Shown: in pieces, positions 11,901-20,063 of the stretch
Numbering within the stretch: position 1 is the first letter of the stretch
Layout of the letters: each line of letters opens with the position of its first letter
Origin: Kitasatospora sp. NBC_00240
Lineage (GTDB): Bacteria; Actinomycetota; Actinomycetes; Streptomycetales; Streptomycetaceae
DNA: 64,000 nt
Direction of reading: 5' to 3'
Assembly: GCF_026342405.1 (NCBI RefSeq)
Contig: NZ_JAPEMU010000001.1
Location: 1,116,001 to 1,180,000, forward strand
The notes under the pieces: generated by a model
What the model was told of the DNA's origin: nothing
What the model saw: the letters and a program-made list of their open reading frames with translations, nothing else
Database searches by the model: none
Position numbers and translations under genes: made by a program

Positions 11901-13476
11901 ACCAACCCGCCAACCGCCCAGCCGCCACACCCAACGCCACCTCCGACCGACCCGACACCACCACCGGGGCGACAAGCTCACCCAGCACCGGCGCCGGCTT
12001 CTCGGTCGACGTCTCGGTCGACGTCTCGGTCGGCTCGGCGTCGTTCGGCTCGGCGGCGGCCGGCTCGGCGGCGGCCGGCCGCACGGTCGCGGGGGCCTGT
12101 TCGAGGATCACGTGGGCGTTGGTGCCGCTGATGCCGAAGGCGGAGACCCCGGCCCGGCGCGGCCTGCCGGCGGTGGCCGACCACTCCACCGGCTCACGCA
12201 GCAGCTCCACCGCGCCCGCCTCCCAGTCCACCTCGCCGGTCGGCTCACCGACGTGCAGGGTGGCCGGCAGCACCTCGTGCCGCAGCGCCTGCACCACCTT
12301 GATCACCCCGGCCACACCGGCCGCCGCCTGCGCGTGCCCGATGTTCGACTTGACCGAGCCCAGCCACAACGGCCGCCCGGCCGGCCGCCCCTGTCCGTAC
12401 GTCGACAGCAGCGCCCGCGCCTCGATCGGGTCACCCAGCCGGGTGCCCGTCCCGTGCGCCTCCACCGCGTCCACGTCCGCCGCGCTCAGCCCGGCCGACG
12501 CCAGCGCCGCCCGGATCACCCGCTCCTGCGAAGGACCGTGCGGGGCCGAGAGCTGGCTGCTGGTGCCGTCCTGGTTGACGGCCGAACCGCGCACCACCGC
12601 GAGGACGGGGTGCCCGTTGGCCTGCGCGTCCGACAGCCGCTCCACCAGCAGCAGCGCCGCGCCCTCGCCCCAGCCGGTGCCGTCCGCGTCGGCGGAGAAC
12701 GCCTTGCAGCGACCGTCCGGGGAGAGACCGCGCTGACGGCTGAACTCCACGAAGGTGTTGGGGGTGGACATCACGGTGGCACCGCCCGCCAGGGCGAGCG
12801 TGCACTCGCCGGAGCGCAGCGCCTGCGCGGCCAGGTGCAGGGCGACCAGCGAGGACGAGCAGGCGGTGTCGACCGTCACCGCCGGGCCCTCGAACCCGTA
12901 GGTGTAGGCGATCCGGCCGGAGGCGATGCTCGGCGCGCTGCCGATGCCGATCTGCCCCTCGACCGCCGCGGGCAGCGGGTTGAGGCGGGAGCCGTAGTCG
13001 TTGTACATGATTCCGGTGAAGACGCCGACCGGGGTGGCGCGCAGCGCCGCCGGGTCCAGGCCGGCGCTCTCCATCGCCTCCCAGGCCGTCTCCAGCAGGA
13101 GGCGCTGCTGCGGGTCGATGGTGCTGCTCTCGCGGGGGCTGATGCCGAAGAAGTCGGCGTCGAAGTCGGCGGCGCCGGTGAGGAATCCGCCGTGCCGGGT
13201 GTACGCGGTGCCGGTGTGGTCCGGGTCCGGGTCGTAGAGCCCGTCCAGGTCCCAGCCCCGGTCCGACGGGAACTCCGACAGCGCCTCACGCCCCTCCGCC
13301 ACCAGCCGCCACAGATCGTCCGGCGAGGCGACACCCCCCGGATAACGGCACGCCATACCGATGATCGCGATCGGCTCCGTGTACCTGGCCTCGGCCTCCT
13401 CAAGGCGCAGGCGGGTGTCCTGCAGGTTGGCCGTGACGCGCTTCAGGTAGTCGCGGAGCTTCTCGTCGTTCGACAT
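2980..13476 (-). CDS. Modular type I PKS, modules 4 and 5
   Basis: A protein of 3498 residues. The N-terminal coiled-coil docking segment (1-33) is followed by module 4: KS 34-460 (Cys206, His341, His381), AT about 590-900 (GHSQGE with Ser680, YASH 780-783, so methylmalonyl), DH about 945-1220 (HxxxGxxxxP from His978, Asp1143) and ACP (Ser1302). Module 4 has no KR, so its DH has no hydroxyl to act on and a ketone should remain. Module 5: KS from 1364 (Cys1536), methylmalonyl AT (Ser1991, YASH 2091), DH (His2293), ER 2735-3050, KR about 3058-3235 and ACP (Ser3375), a fully reducing set. The C-terminal 80 residues form a docking tail. The ER has Tyr2787 in LGVYP, a residue associated with 2S methyl outcome. 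The ATG at 13476 was chosen because [10 protein letters not shown] begins the standard docking helix. The two AT blocks are nearly identical at DNA level. It would correspond to AbyB2. Confidence 0.98.
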   Translation of the reverse strand: MSNDEKLRDYLKRVTANLQDTRLRLEEAEARYTEPIAIIGMACRYPGGVASPDDLWRLVAEGREALSEFPSDRGWDLDGLYDPDPDHTGTAYTRHGGFLTGAADFDADFFGISPRESSTIDPQQRLLLETAWEAMESAGLDPAALRATPVGVFTGIMYNDYGSRLNPLPAAVEGQIGIGSAPSIASGRIAYTYGFEGPAVTVDTACSSSLVALHLAAQALRSGECTLALAGGATVMSTPNTFVEFSRQRGLSPDGRCKAFSADADGTGWGEGAALLLVERLSDAQANGHPVLAVVRGSAVNQDGTSSQLSAPHGPSQERVIRAALASAGLSAADVDAVEAHGTGTRLGDPIEARALLSTYGQGRPAGRPLWLGSVKSNIGHAQAAAGVAGVIKVVQALRHEVLPATLHVGEPTGEVDWEAGAVELLREPVEWSATAGRPRRAGVSAFGISGTNAHVILEQAPATVRPAAAEPAAAEPNDAEPTETSTETSTEKPAPVLGELVAPVVVSGRSEVALGVAAGRLAGWLEGAGSGVGLSEVAGWSVVRGVRHGLGAAVVSGDRGEVIAGLRALASGVAHPAVVSGGSSGSPGRVVLVFPGQGSQWVGMGVALAGVSPVFAGRLAEAGRALAPFTDWSLEEALVDPVLLERVDVVQPVLWAVMVSLAELWRSSGLRVDGVVGHSQGEIAAAAVSGALSLEDAAAVVALRSRAIRALAGGGGMASVPLSVGEVEGLLSGWGGELEVAAVNGPSSTVVSGSVGAISGLVEWGEGAGVRVRRVPVDYASHSVRVESLRGELSEVLKGVRPRASSVPFYSTVSGGVVDGGSLDAEYWFRNLRSRVLFEDTVRVLAGDGFTTFVEVSAHPVLTVGVQETLAGREDVLVTGTLRRGREDHRPLLSALAAVELRGHRLSWPVEVPALPPGLPTYPFQHRHYWLDAPTHSGRGDASAHPFLDTVVERADDEGLVLTGRISTRSHPWLAEHAVGGTTLFPGTAFAELAASAAGTAGLGTVGELVLSAPLTLADGVLDLQVTLPAADSDGRRTFDVYSRPEQGGPQDWTHHATGTLAGEPLDSAPDFPEQWPPPGAVALDLAVAADRFEAVQVTYGPTYQGLRAAWQHGETVYAEVELPEGAHPDAARYGIHPALLDAALQADVLTGRPGEDGGAPALRLPFAWTGLTLHAVGATLLRVRLDRPAPDTLRVVAVDPEGEPVLTVEALALRPVDPERLTSPVAAPRGPAVPTRAPARRAAGRTAGGSTADRLQRLPAAELERELSSLVRAEVAAVLGYATPEELDLDRAFRDLGFESLTAVQLRDRIAAATGLRLPPTLVFNHPSPRALAAHLHGLLHQGDTPAAADRAPVRTRAAADEPLAIIGMACRYPGGVASPDDLWRLVAEGREALSEFPTDRGWDLDGLYDPDPDRPGTSYTRHGGFLAGAADFDPGFFGINPREALAMDPQQRLLLEASWEAMESAGLDPAALRATPVGVFTGLIYTEYGGRVRGSAPEAEGYLGTGSAGSVASGRIAYTYGFEGPAVTVDTACSSSLVALHLAGQALRSGECTLALVGGATVMSTPDTLIEFSRQRGLSPDGRCRAFSADADGTGFAEGVGLLLVERLSDAQANGHPVLAVVRGSAVNQDGASNGLTAPHGPSQERVIRAALASAGLSAADVDAVEAHGTGTRLGDPIEAQALLAAYGQDRPEDRPLRLGSIKSNIGHAQAAAGVAGVIKVVQALRHEVLPATLHVGEPTAQVDWEAGAVELLREPVPWARGDRPRRAGVSAFGMSGTNAHVLIEEAPAVPVPAVPVAPAPAEEPANPLPVPVVVSGRSEVALGVAAGRLAGWLEGAGSGVGLSEVAGWSVVRGVRHGFGGAVVSGDRGEVIAGLRALASGVAHPAVVSGRALGSPGRVVLVFPGQGSQWVGMGVALAGVSPVFAGRLAEAGRALAPFTDWSLEEALVDPVLLERVDVVQPVLWAVMVSLAELWRSSGLRVDGVVGHSQGEIAAAAVSGALSLEDAAAVVALRSRAIRALAGGGGMASVPLSVGEVEGLLSGWGGELEVAAVNGPSSTVVSGSVGAISGLVEWGEGAGVRVRRVPVDYASHSVRVESLRGELSEVLRGVRPRASSVPFYSTVSGGVVDGGSLDAEYWFRNLRSRVLFEDTVRVLAGDGFTTFVEVSAHPVLTVGVQETLAGREDVLVTGTLRRGREDHRPLLSALAAVELQGHRLSWPVEVPALPPGLPTYPFQHRHYWLDAAPDISDPGHLGLHTAGHPLLDATTDLPDGTTLWTSRISGSTHPWLLDHAVTGTPLLPATAFVELALHAGHRGAVPQLAELTLEAALLLGDGAVHVQTTVQPADDSGARALAVHSRPATAGPDEPWTRHATALLVPQSGLPAGPEPAGAWPPPGAVAVDTTALYDTLAGHGYDYGPAFQGVRAVWRLDGVVHAEIALPEDHAAEAARYGIHPALLDAALHPLAAGLLADGTPDGDAPATALPFAWTGVTLAATGAGTIRVRLERTGPDSVALTATDPAGGPVAAVERIALRPLAPGALAAVRPPRRHQDGLHHLAWKPSGALPADRADWVRLPEQVLGAGAALPDAATLFTEGDAKAPAGAVLPLTVPPGTDVVAATAELLGLVRSWPAQEHLAGTRLTVLTRHAVTTGPADGRVEPVAAALWGLLRSAATEHPGRFALLDTDDRPGSSDVLGAALALDEPQLALRGGEVLNPAVVPLPAGPDLTAPAEGGAWRLTPTGDTLDALALLPAPDAERPLLPGEVRIAVRAAGLNFRDVLITLGVYPDQAQLGTEAAGVVTAVGEGVSTLAPGDRVTGLVNGGIGPVAVTDHRLLARIPAGWTFAQAAAVPAAYLTAYYALVDLAALRPGERLLVHSAAGGVGIAAVQLATHLGAEVFGTAGPGKWEVLAALGIDPARTASSRTLDFERQFLATTAGEGLDVVLNSFTDDFVDASLRLLPRGGRFVEMGKADLRDPATVAGLHPGVTYRSFDLLEAGPQRIGELLTELLALFGSGALSLPPVTVWPVGRAGEAIRHLGQARHTGKVVVTVPAPLDPAGTVLVTGGTGTLGALTARHLVREHGARHLLLVGRQGPQAPGAAELAAELTGLGAQVTVAACDVSDRDTVAELLAGVPAEHPLTLVVHAAGALADGVLETLDAERLEAVLGPKARAAGHLDELTRQADLADLVLFSSVSGVLGGGGQANYAAANAYLDALAQRRAADGLPATSLAWGLWQRASGLTGHLDGTDRARLARGGLVPLGDHEGLALLDAARRTGRPAVVTARFDLRADAGPDDVPALLRSLVRTPARRSAAAGPAAGAPGSLATRLAALDAAGRAEALLQLVRSQAAAVLGHGTVDEVADDRAFKEIGFDSLTAVELRNRLGAATGLRLPPTTVFDHPTPQALAGHLHRTLAPEDDGPDPLLRELDRLEALLPALAAAEGTRGAVGRRLRELLWRFDDGPAEAAAQSATDLATATDEELFAALDDEFERPGTEF
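6743..8034. repeat. AT block of module 5, near-identical copy of 10676-11967
   Basis: About 1292 bp covering the post-AT linker, AT and KS-AT linker of module 5. It matches 10676-11967 at the same length with only scattered substitutions, at a fixed offset of 3933 bp. Identity begins just before the YWLD codons and stops abruptly inside the KS-AT linker. The flanking KS and DH segments are more diverged. This looks like recent duplication or gene conversion. Confidence 0.93.
10676..11967. repeat. AT block of module 4, near-identical copy of 6743-8034
   Basis: Partner of the module-5 AT block. Both copies share a coding-strand style unlike the rest of the gene: GTG, TTG, GGT and GCG are preferred over the CTG/GCC/GGC used around them. 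The + strand is therefore rich in cacc and aacg. This suggests that one AT came from another source and was then copied within the gene. Confidence 0.93.
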
Positions 13477-13679
13477 GCGTGCTCTGCCCTTCGGGAGTTC
13501 GCGGTGACGGAGGTGCGGGGCTGTGGGGGTGACGGCGGTGCGCAGGCGACGGCGATGCGGCGGCGACGGGCCCGGGGGCCGGTGGCAGGGCCCGGTTGTG
13601 GGGGCCGGGCATGGGACGTCGGGCCGCCGCCGGCGGGGCCAGGGTCGCCCGGGTGGTGCGGGTCGGACCGGTCGGACGG

Positions 13680-14711
13680 TCAGACGTGTTCCAGGGCGAA
13701 CCCGGACTTGATCCACTTGCTGGACTCGACCGCGATGGCGGCCACCCGGTCGCCGGGGGCGAGCCGGGGCAGCAGCTGGTCCAGCTGGAAGAAGACCAGG
13801 GCGTTGCCGGTGTTGGCGGTGTCGCCGACGCAGCTGATCTCCTCGGCGCCGCTCAGCGCCAGCCGTTCGACGATCCGTTTCGTCATCTGGGTGGAGAGCT
13901 GCGGCGGCAGCAGGTGGGTCAGCTCGGTGCCCTTCCAGCCGAGGTCGTCGAGCAACCGGTGCAGGATCTCCTCGGACAGCACCGGCACGGACTCCTCGAT
14001 CGCCTTGTAGTCCTCCTTGGCCGACGGCCGGTCACTGTGCCGGTCGACCGGCCCGAACCACTCCAGGACCTGCCCCGGCGGCCGCCCCAGCCCGACGAGT
14101 TGGACGAAGGAGGTCCGCACGGCGGTCCGGCCGGCAGCCGGGTCGCCGCTGAGCACCGCGGCCCCCGCCGCGTCGCCGAAGAGCACGTAGTTGACCAGTT
14201 CGGCCGGCGGGACGGTGCGCAGGTCGACCGAGAGGTCGTAGTGCTTGGCGATGACGTCCCCGCCCAGCACCAGGGCCGTGCGGTGCCGGCCGGTGGAGAG
14301 CAGCTGCCGGGCCAGGTCGAGCGCCTGCACCGCGCCGGAGCAGCCGGACTGCAGCTGGTAGGTGGCCACCCCGTCGATGCCGAGCCGGTCGGCGATCTGG
14401 TTCACCGTGGCGGGCATGAGGGAGTCGGGGGTGGCGGTGCCGAGGATGACGAGGTCGATCTCGGCGGGGTCGGTGCCGGCCGCGGCCAGGGCCCGGCGGC
14501 CGGCCCGCTCCCCCAGGTCGGCGAGGGTGTCACGCTGCTCGCCGGTCTCCAGATCGAGGGCGAGGTGGCGGGAGCGGGTGCCGATGAAGACGTCCACCCA
14601 CTGCTCCCAGAGCGCGTCCATCCCGAACCGGCGCCCCAGGGTGGCGTTGTCGATGGGCGGGCCGGGCAGTGCGGTGCCGGCCGCCAGGATGCGGATCTCT
14701 GCGGGGTCCAT
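13680..14711 (-). CDS. abyA1: FabH-like (KAS III) tetronate-forming synthase, AbyA1 type
   Basis: A KAS III-family protein of 343 residues. In tetronate pathways (AbyA1, RkD and relatives) this enzyme joins the ACP-bound 3-ketoacyl chain to glyceryl-ACP, forming a C-C and a C-O bond that release the chain as a tetronate. The nucleophile is visible as Cys124 in QSGCSGA, and FGDAAGAAVL (178-187) is a typical KAS III motif. The usual decarboxylating residues are altered: where FabH has PHQAN this protein has PPQLS (269-273), and the GNTSAAS loop reads GDTANTGN (296-303). This fits a reaction that needs no malonyl decarboxylation. It lies 71 bp downstream of the AbyU-like gene and 203 bp upstream of the module 4-5 PKS, in one minus-strand unit. 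Family assignment is secure; the exact reaction is inferred from context. Confidence 0.9.
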   Translation of the reverse strand: MDPAEIRILAAGTALPGPPIDNATLGRRFGMDALWEQWVDVFIGTRSRHLALDLETGEQRDTLADLGERAGRRALAAAGTDPAEIDLVILGTATPDSLMPATVNQIADRLGIDGVATYQLQSGCSGAVQALDLARQLLSTGRHRTALVLGGDVIAKHYDLSVDLRTVPPAELVNYVLFGDAAGAAVLSGDPAAGRTAVRTSFVQLVGLGRPPGQVLEWFGPVDRHSDRPSAKEDYKAIEESVPVLSEEILHRLLDDLGWKGTELTHLLPPQLSTQMTKRIVERLALSGAEEISCVGDTANTGNALVFFQLDQLLPRLAPGDRVAAIAVESSKWIKSGFALEHV

Positions 14712-14782
14712 ACGGTCTGCTCCCGGTGTCGTGGCTCGGTCGTGCGGGTGGCCCGGCGGGCCGGCTCGCGGCCGGCGCCGGC

Positions 14783-15322
14783 TCAGCGGCGGTAGAGGAC
14801 GATCGCGGAGGCGTACGACTTGTGGGTCTCCACCGGGCGGAACTGCCGGAAGCCGATGGCGCCCCGCAGCGGCCCCGCCACCGCGACGGCCTTGATGGTC
14901 TGCTGCTCGCCGGCGGTGAGCCGGGCGTCGTCGACGACGCCGCCGGTGCGGATGACGGTGCCGTCCAGCAGCCGGATCTCCTCCGAGAAGTAGGCCAGGA
15001 AGTTGCCCTCCGGGCCCTTGCGCAGCATCTGGCCGATGCCCTTCGTGGCCCCGAGCAGGACGCCCTTCTGGTCGCGCAGCTCGTAGCGGACGTGGGCGAG
15101 GTCGTCCAGGGTGGGCGAGGCGCCCTCGAAGTCCTCGTTGTTGGAGTCGTAGCTGACCAGCGTCTCGACCAGGTCGGTGAGGTAGAGCAGGTTCTCGGGC
15201 TCGCCGACGGCGGGGTTGGGGCCCTTCGGGCCGAACGGCGGCACCGTCAGCCGGGCGAGCAGCCAGCCCCGCAGGGTGTCGGCGGCGGTGCCCAGCGGGC
15301 CGGGAAGGGTGATCGATGCCAT
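14783..15322 (-). CDS. abyU: AbyU-like spirotetronate cyclase (candidate Diels-Alderase)
   Basis: A protein of 179 residues with no membrane segment or common enzyme motif. Residues 75-179 follow the pattern I recall for AbyU/AbmU, the eight-stranded barrel that catalyses the intramolecular [4+2] closure of the spirotetronate. Shared features are a strand ending in YELRDQKG, then a YFSEEIRLLDGTVI-like strand, a TGFRQ-like segment (here IGFRQF, 157-161) and a final SAIVLYR strand. AbyU is about 141 residues, so this protein has roughly 45 extra N-terminal residues (LRGWLLARLTVPPFGP region). ATG 15322 has GGAG eight bases upstream. It is the first gene of the minus-strand unit leading into the tetronate synthase and PKS genes. 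Similarity is judged by eye, so a homology search or structure model would settle it. Confidence 0.75.
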   Translation of the reverse strand: MASITLPGPLGTAADTLRGWLLARLTVPPFGPKGPNPAVGEPENLLYLTDLVETLVSYDSNNEDFEGASPTLDDLAHVRYELRDQKGVLLGATKGIGQMLRKGPEGNFLAYFSEEIRLLDGTVIRTGGVVDDARLTAGEQQTIKAVAVAGPLRGAIGFRQFRPVETHKSYASAIVLYRR

Positions 15323-15389
15323 GCCACAACTCCGTTCGCGGATATTCCTGAGGCGCCGGAAAGCAGCGCGATGATCACCCTAGGCAGCG

Positions 15390-15441
15390 CCTCTAAACCG
15401 GTCCGGCATCCCCTCTAAATCGCCCCGGCGCCGGTTCTGAA
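15390..15441. promoter_or_regulatory. Putative SARP box: three repeats at 22-bp spacing
   Basis: cctctaaa at 15390 and 15412 and a related gttctgaa at 15434 form direct repeats exactly 22 bp apart, on one face of the helix. Read toward the AbyU-like gene they are TTTAG/TTCAG. The site lies in the 263-bp divergent region between the AbyU-like gene and the P450 gene and could serve either promoter. The cluster encodes a SARP at 28198. Confidence 0.6.
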
Positions 15442-15585
15442 CCACCCGCTAAAGCGGTGACAATGCGCCGGTTAATGCCGACCGGAAGGGACGTGGACCC
15501 TTTCCCCGCAACAGAACTAGCATGCGCCGGAGATACCCGACTTCTTCCCGGTGGTCATTCCGGGAACGTCCGCTCGGAGGCCGCG

Positions 15586-16785
15586 TTGTCCGTCAGTTCC
15601 GTCGAAGCACCGTCGTTCCCGGTGCGCCGTACTTGCCCTTACCAGCCCCCGGACGTGTACCGCGAGATCAGCGAACGCGGCCCGATCAACAAGGTCACCC
15701 TGTGGGACGGCCGCCAGGTGTGGCTGATCACCGGCTACGAGGAGGGCCGCCGCCTGTTGGCGGACGAACGCCTGTCGTCCGACCGCAGTTACGACGAGTA
15801 CCCCACGATGGCCCCGCACCTGGGTGCCCCGGCGGCCCGCAAGCTGGTCCTGGTGGGCGAGGACCCGCCGCTGCACAACCACCACCGCCGGCTGCTCAAC
15901 CCGGAGTTCAGCCTGAAGCACGCCCGGGCCCTGCGTCCGGACATCGAGCGGATCGTGAACGGTCTGATCGACGGCATCGAGGAGATCGGTGCGCCCGCCG
16001 ACCTGGTGGAGCACTTCGCGGCCCCGATCCCGTCCCTGGTGATGTCGGCGCTGCTGGGGATCCCGTACGAGGACCACGCGTTCTTCCAGTCCGCCACCGC
16101 CGGCATCATGCAGGGCAAGGACCAGGCCGGCACCGAGGCCGCCGCGGCCGAACTGGTGCGCTACCTCGACCGGCTGGTGACCGCGCAGGAGGAGGAGCGC
16201 GGCGAGAGCCTGGTGGGCCGGCTGGTGGAGCACGTCGACACCGGCGAGCTCTCGCACGACGAGGTCGTGCAGCTGACCATGGTGCTGCTGATCGCCGGCC
16301 TGGAGACCACCTCCTCGATGATCCCGCTCGGCGTGCTGGCCCTGCTGGACCACCCCGAGCAGTTGGCGGCGCTGCGCTCGGGCGAGGTGCCGGCGGTCAC
16401 GGCGATCGAGGAACTGCTGCGGATCACCGCGGTGACCGACTTCGCCGGGGTGCGCTGGATCACGGCCGACATCGAGATCGACGGCCATGTGCTCAAGGCC
16501 GGCGACGGCCTGGTGATCTCCTCGACCATGGTCAACCGGGACGAGCGGGTGCACGAGGACCCGTACGCCTTCGACATCTCCCGGGGCAGCCGCCAGCATG
16601 TGACCTTCGGCTACGGGATCCACCAGTGCCTCGGCCAGAACCTCGCCCGGCTCCAGCTGGAGGTCGCCTTCGAGACGCTCGTTCGACGGCTGCCGGGGCT
16701 GCGGCTGGCGGTGCCGGCCGAGGAGCTGCGGATGCGCCGGACCGGCACGATGCAGAGCGTGGAACGCCTGCCGGTGGCCTGGTGA
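15586..16785 (+). CDS. Cytochrome P450 monooxygenase
   Basis: A bacterial class I P450 of 399 residues. The I-helix oxygen-binding motif AGLETT is at 237-242, the K-helix ExxR as EELLR at 275-279, and the haem loop FGYGIHQCLG at 341-350 with Cys348 as the iron ligand. The TTG start at 15586 is preferred because GGAGG sits five bases upstream and gives the normal family length; a longer in-frame reading to 15457 has no ribosome site and no P450 character. The gene is followed ten bases later by its ferredoxin. In abyssomicin pathways a P450 (AbyV/AbmV) installs the epoxide or ether-bridge oxygen after spirocyclisation, and this is the natural candidate here. The role is inferred from context; the family is certain. 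Confidence 0.95.
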   Translation: MSVSSVEAPSFPVRRTCPYQPPDVYREISERGPINKVTLWDGRQVWLITGYEEGRRLLADERLSSDRSYDEYPTMAPHLGAPAARKLVLVGEDPPLHNHHRRLLNPEFSLKHARALRPDIERIVNGLIDGIEEIGAPADLVEHFAAPIPSLVMSALLGIPYEDHAFFQSATAGIMQGKDQAGTEAAAAELVRYLDRLVTAQEEERGESLVGRLVEHVDTGELSHDEVVQLTMVLLIAGLETTSSMIPLGVLALLDHPEQLAALRSGEVPAVTAIEELLRITAVTDFAGVRWITADIEIDGHVLKAGDGLVISSTMVNRDERVHEDPYAFDISRGSRQHVTFGYGIHQCLGQNLARLQLEVAFETLVRRLPGLRLAVPAEELRMRRTGTMQSVERLPVAW

Positions 16786-16795
16786 GGGGGCGGAC

Positions 16796-17005
16796 ATGCT
16801 GATCACCGCCGACCGCGACCGCTGCATCGGCGCGGGCCTGTGCGTCCTGACCGCGCCGGACGTCTTCGAGCACGACGACGACGGCCTGGTCCACGTGCTG
16901 GAGCAGGAGCCCGACGCCCGTCTGGAAGGGGACGTGCGGCTGGCCCAGCAGCTCTGCCCGGCCCGTGCCCTGGCACTGGACACCGCGGCACCACAGTCGA
17001 CCTGA
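16796..17005 (+). CDS. 3Fe-4S ferredoxin, P450 electron donor
   Basis: A small acidic ferredoxin of 69 residues. Cys10, Cys16 and Cys54 (CIGAGLC and LCPARAL) fit a single-cluster [3Fe-4S] ferredoxin of the SoyB type. A purine-rich stretch (gaggggg) precedes the ATG, and the gene begins ten bases after the P450 stop, so the pair is almost certainly one transcript. It should pass electrons from a housekeeping ferredoxin reductase to the P450; no reductase gene is seen nearby. It would match AbyW of the abyssomicin cluster. Confidence 0.93.
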   Translation: MLITADRDRCIGAGLCVLTAPDVFEHDDDGLVHVLEQEPDARLEGDVRLAQQLCPARALALDTAAPQST

Positions 17006-17088
17006 TGCCCCTGAAAACCCCTCCGGGCCGGGCCCCTCGGGGGACATCGCAGATCATGGGCGCCTGACTGCCCGGCAGGCGCCTTGCG

Positions 17089-17123
17089 AGGGCCGCCGAT
17101 CCGACACTCGGGTCGGCGGCCCT
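17089..17123. terminator. Intrinsic-type hairpin after the ferredoxin gene
   Basis: Inverted repeat with 16-bp arms (17089-17104 and 17108-17123), one T/C mismatch that still pairs as G-T in RNA, and a three-base loop. There is no T-run, as is common in high-GC actinobacteria. It lies between the end of the P450-ferredoxin unit and the convergent acyltransferase gene. The remaining gene-free bases 17006-17372 show only this hairpin and the 12-bp repeats. Confidence 0.75.
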
Positions 17124-17331
17124 GAGCGTGCCCGAGTTTCCCTTCCTCCTGCCCCGAGGATGGAAATGAGCAGATCGGCCGAAGACCGACCCGACGGCCC
17201 GCCCGTTCGAGCCGATCCGTCCTGAGCGGTCGTCACCCGGCCCGGACCGAAGCGGCCGCACCCCGAGGGGTACGACCGTCCGGCCCTGGCCGGGCCCATG
17301 GGTGACGGCACCCGCGCCGAGCGGTCCGCCC

Positions 17332-17367
17332 GGCGGCCGGTCAGGCGGCCGGTCAGGCGGCCGGTCA
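17332..17367. repeat. 12-bp tandem repeat, three copies
   Basis: ggcggccggtca occurs three times head to tail (17332, 17344, 17356), followed by a shortened copy that runs into the stop codon of the acyltransferase gene. No function is evident. Confidence 0.9.
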
Positions 17368-17372
17368 GGTGG

Positions 17373-18542
17373 TCAGCTCGGCGTCGAGGTCCCGGCCAAG
17401 CCGCCGACGCACACCGGCTCCGGCCCTCCCGGACGCACCGCCGGGTCGCTCCACCGGCGTACGGCCGGAAGCTCCACGAACCGGTACGACAGCCAGGACA
17501 TCCCGATCGTCGCCACCAGCAGCACCGCACCCAGCCCGACCACCGCCGGGACGCTCCACACCCGGGTTTCGCCCAGAGCCACCCGGACGTAGTGCAGTAC
17601 CAGATGGTGCGTCATGTAGAAGGCGAAGGAGATCTCGCCCAGCCGGACGGCGGTACGGCTGCGGAACGGTGACGCCTTGCCGAGGACATCGGCCTGCGCG
17701 GCCGCGGCGACCAGCAGCGCGAGCGGCAGGGCGACGGTCGCGGTGAACCCGTACACAGTCGGCACCAGGGCGAGCTGGAGGGCCGTGCCGGCCGCCACCA
17801 GGACCGCCGCCGCGGGCAGCCCGAGCGGGATCCAGCGGCCCGCCAGCACGATCCTCGCCAGCAGGACGCCGAGCACGAAGTCCAGCGCCCGCACGGCGGG
17901 CAGGGCCACCAGGAACCAGTTCTGCAGCAGGGACATCTCCAGCCCGGGCAGCCGCGGGCTCCCCGGGACGAACGCGTCGTCCGCGAACGGCAGCAGCACG
18001 ATCACGGCCGTCACACCCAGCACCCAGGCCCAGAGCCGGTCCGCGCGGATCCGGTCGGTCAGCGCCCGCAGCCAGGGGAACGCCAGGTAGAAGGCCAGCT
18101 CGCAACTGAGCGACCAGCTGGGCAGGTTGACGGCCCGCATGACGTCCAGCTCGGGCACCCAGGCGTGCACCAGGAAGAGACTCGGCAACAGGCGGCCGCC
18201 CGTCAGCGTCTCGCCGGCCCAGAGCGCCAGCAGCAGCGCGGCCAGCCAGGTCAGCAGGTGGGTCGGGAAGATCTTCACCAGCCTGCGCCGCCAGAACCGG
18301 GATCTGCTGTCGTCCTGCCGGGCCGACCAGGTCAGCACGAACCCGCTGAGGATGAAGAAGAACTCCACCCCGACCCAGCCCAGGCCGAAGGCGTAGCGGA
18401 ACACCGTGGAGGCCGGGCCGGGAGCCAGGTAGCCCTCCACGGACAGATGGGTGAAGAAGACCAGCAGAGCCGCGACGAACCGCAGCCCGGTGAGGGACGG
18501 CAGGCGGGAGAACGCGGCCGATGGAGCAGTGCGCTCGGACAT
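17373..18542 (-). CDS. Acyltransferase 3 family membrane O-acyltransferase (OafA/YrhL type)
   Basis: An integral membrane protein of 389 residues with about ten hydrophobic segments. It begins with the family signature: LTGLRFVAALLVFFTH with His32, then GWVGVEFFFILSGFVL. Members move acyl groups from a donor across or at the membrane onto hydroxyls of sugars, macrolides or cell-surface polymers. Here it sits between the P450-ferredoxin pair and the aldo/keto reductase, behind its own SARP-like box, so it may acylate the spirotetronate or a resistance target. I do not recall such a gene in the published abyssomicin cluster. The family is certain; the substrate is unknown. The gene ends convergently with the ferredoxin unit. 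Confidence 0.9.
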   Translation of the reverse strand: MSERTAPSAAFSRLPSLTGLRFVAALLVFFTHLSVEGYLAPGPASTVFRYAFGLGWVGVEFFFILSGFVLTWSARQDDSRSRFWRRRLVKIFPTHLLTWLAALLLALWAGETLTGGRLLPSLFLVHAWVPELDVMRAVNLPSWSLSCELAFYLAFPWLRALTDRIRADRLWAWVLGVTAVIVLLPFADDAFVPGSPRLPGLEMSLLQNWFLVALPAVRALDFVLGVLLARIVLAGRWIPLGLPAAAVLVAAGTALQLALVPTVYGFTATVALPLALLVAAAAQADVLGKASPFRSRTAVRLGEISFAFYMTHHLVLHYVRVALGETRVWSVPAVVGLGAVLLVATIGMSWLSYRFVELPAVRRWSDPAVRPGGPEPVCVGGLAGTSTPS

Positions 18543-18616
18543 GGCGAATCCTTTGCGTGCGAGGTGGACGGGACGATGGACGACCGGTGGACGGTCGTCG
18601 GCCAGCCTCTGCCGCC

Positions 18617-18646
18617 CGTCTAAAGCACCCCTGCCCAGCCCCTAAA
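18617..18646. promoter_or_regulatory. Putative SARP box: two repeats at 22-bp spacing
   Basis: cgtctaaa (18617-18624) and cccctaaa (18639-18646) start exactly 22 bp apart, 75-104 bases upstream of the acyltransferase start. Toward that gene they read TTTAGGGG and TTTAGACG, in the same orientation as the box before the AbyU-like gene. Confidence 0.55.
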
Positions 18647-18835
18647 CGCCGCCGGGCCCCGGGAAGCCGCCGTCCTCGCCGCCCGTACCTCCGCCCCGGG
18701 GCCTCCCCGCTCCGGGCATGCAGCAGCACCGGCGGGGCCCGAGGCCCTGCCGGTGCGCCGTCTGCTCCGTTCCGCCGCGCCTTCCCGGGGTCGCCGCCAC
18801 CCGCCGGAGCCGGCGCCGGCCTCCCGGGGCCGGCG

Positions 18836-19828
18836 TCAGAGGTCGACGAACTGCAGGCTGAAGTCGGTCAGTCGGGCGCCCGCGACCTCGCCGGCGGGGA
18901 CGGCCGCCTCGACGGCGGCCAGCTCCTCAGGGCCCAGCGAGAGGGTGGCGGCCGCCAGGTTCTCCTCCAGGTGGTCGATCCGGCGGGTGCCCGGGATGGG
19001 GACGACGTCCTCCCCCTGGTGCTGCACCCATGCCAGGGCGAGCTGGCCGACCGACACCCCCAGCTCGATCGCCAGCGGCTCCAGCCGGTCGACCAGGCCG
19101 AGGTTGCCGGGGAAGTTCTCGGGGGTGAAGCGCGGCTGCGCCACGGTACGGAAGTCGGTGGGCCCGAAGGCCTCGGTGGAGCGGTAGCGCCCGGTGAGCA
19201 GGCCCCGCCCGAGCGGCGCGTTGGGGACGATGCCGATACCCAACTCGCGGGCGGTCGGCGCCACTTCGTCCTCCAGCTGGCGGGAGAACAGCGACCACTC
19301 GGTCTGCACGGCGGCCAGCGGGTGGACGGCGTGCGCGCGGCGGATCGTCTCCGGAGCGGCCTCGGAGAGCCCGATGTACCGGACCTTGCCGGCCTGCACC
19401 AACTCGGCCAGCGCACCCACCGTCTCCTCGATGGGCACGGAAGGGTCCACCCTGGCCTGGAAGTAGAGGTCGATGTGGTCCAGCCCGAGGCGCTTGAGCG
19501 ACGCCTCGGCGGCCTGCTTCACGTAGGCGGCGTCGCCCCGGACGGCCTGTCCGATGCCGTCGCCGGTCCGCAGCACGCCGAACTTCGTGGCCACCACGGC
19601 CTCGTCACGGCGGCCGGCGACGGCGCGGCCGACCAACTCCTCGCTCAACCCGTGGCCGTAGACGTCGGCCGTGTCGATCAGCGTGACGCCGAGGTCCAGG
19701 GCGCGGCGGATGGTGGCCACTGCCTGATCGGGGTCGGTCGGGCCGTAGAACTCGCTCAGGCCGAGCGCGCCGAGCCCTTGGGCGCCTACTTCGAGCCCTC
19801 CCAGCCGGCGGGTGGGAAAATCGTTCAC
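18836..19828 (-). CDS. Aldo/keto reductase family protein, catalytic His replaced
   Basis: An AKR-fold protein of 330 residues, closest in style to the YajO/voltage-channel-beta group. Asp52, Tyr57 (DTADVYG) and Lys82 (VATKFG) of the catalytic tetrad are present. The fourth member, His of the usual YQHRVDP motif, reads YFQARVDP with Ala125. The NADPH-binding end looks normal. GTG 19828 is chosen for GGAG eight bases upstream; the longer reading frame lacks a ribosome site. It has its own phased box upstream, which ties it to the cluster regulon. It may reduce a ketone of the product, but loss of the His could leave a slow or repurposed enzyme. The family is certain, activity is not. Confidence 0.92.
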   Translation of the reverse strand: MNDFPTRRLGGLEVGAQGLGALGLSEFYGPTDPDQAVATIRRALDLGVTLIDTADVYGHGLSEELVGRAVAGRRDEAVVATKFGVLRTGDGIGQAVRGDAAYVKQAAEASLKRLGLDHIDLYFQARVDPSVPIEETVGALAELVQAGKVRYIGLSEAAPETIRRAHAVHPLAAVQTEWSLFSRQLEDEVAPTARELGIGIVPNAPLGRGLLTGRYRSTEAFGPTDFRTVAQPRFTPENFPGNLGLVDRLEPLAIELGVSVGQLALAWVQHQGEDVVPIPGTRRIDHLEENLAAATLSLGPEELAAVEAAVPAGEVAGARLTDFSLQFVDL

Positions 19829-19880
19829 GAGGTCGCTCCGTCTCACATCGATGGGCCTGCCGGCTCCAGCGTGGTGACTA

Positions 19881-19899
19881 GGGCTAAACCGCATCCAAA
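19881..19899. promoter_or_regulatory. Putative SARP box: two repeats at 11-bp spacing
   Basis: gggctaaa (19881-19888) and catccaaa (19892-19899) start 11 bp apart, about 53-71 bases upstream of the aldo/keto reductase start. Orientation matches the boxes at 15390 and 18617. Confidence 0.5.
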
Positions 19900-19996
19900 C
19901 CGTGCCCGGACCCGGGTGGTCGGGTCCGGACCTCCGGGACGCTGCGCCGCAGGTTGCGCGGCCGGCCGGGAGCCGGGGGCGCGCCGAACACCGGAG

Positions 19997-20047
19997 CACG
20001 CCGTGTACCGGGACACGCTGTGTACCGGGGCACGCCGAGTACCGGGG
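19997..20047. repeat. 17-bp tandem repeat, three copies
   Basis: Units at 19997, 20014 and 20031 follow cacgcygwgtaccgggr with one or two differences each. They lie in the gap between the transporter stop and the aldo/keto reductase promoter. No coding role is evident. Confidence 0.9.
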
Positions 20048-20063
20048 GCGGGCCGGCCGCTCC

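Noticed and set aside
6085..14010. A stop-free frame of about 7.9 kb on the + strand opposite the module 4-5 PKS gene, and a similar 12-kb one at 36397-48690
   Set aside because: Both are antisense shadows of high-GC PKS genes. Their translations are low-complexity Arg/His/Pro/Gly sequence with no domains, while the minus strand gives perfect KS, AT, DH, KR and ACP motifs.
15457..15585. Longer P450 beginning at ATG 15457
   Set aside because: The extra 43 residues have no P450 character or ribosome site and would cross the phased regulatory repeats. TTG 15586 has GGAGG at the right distance.
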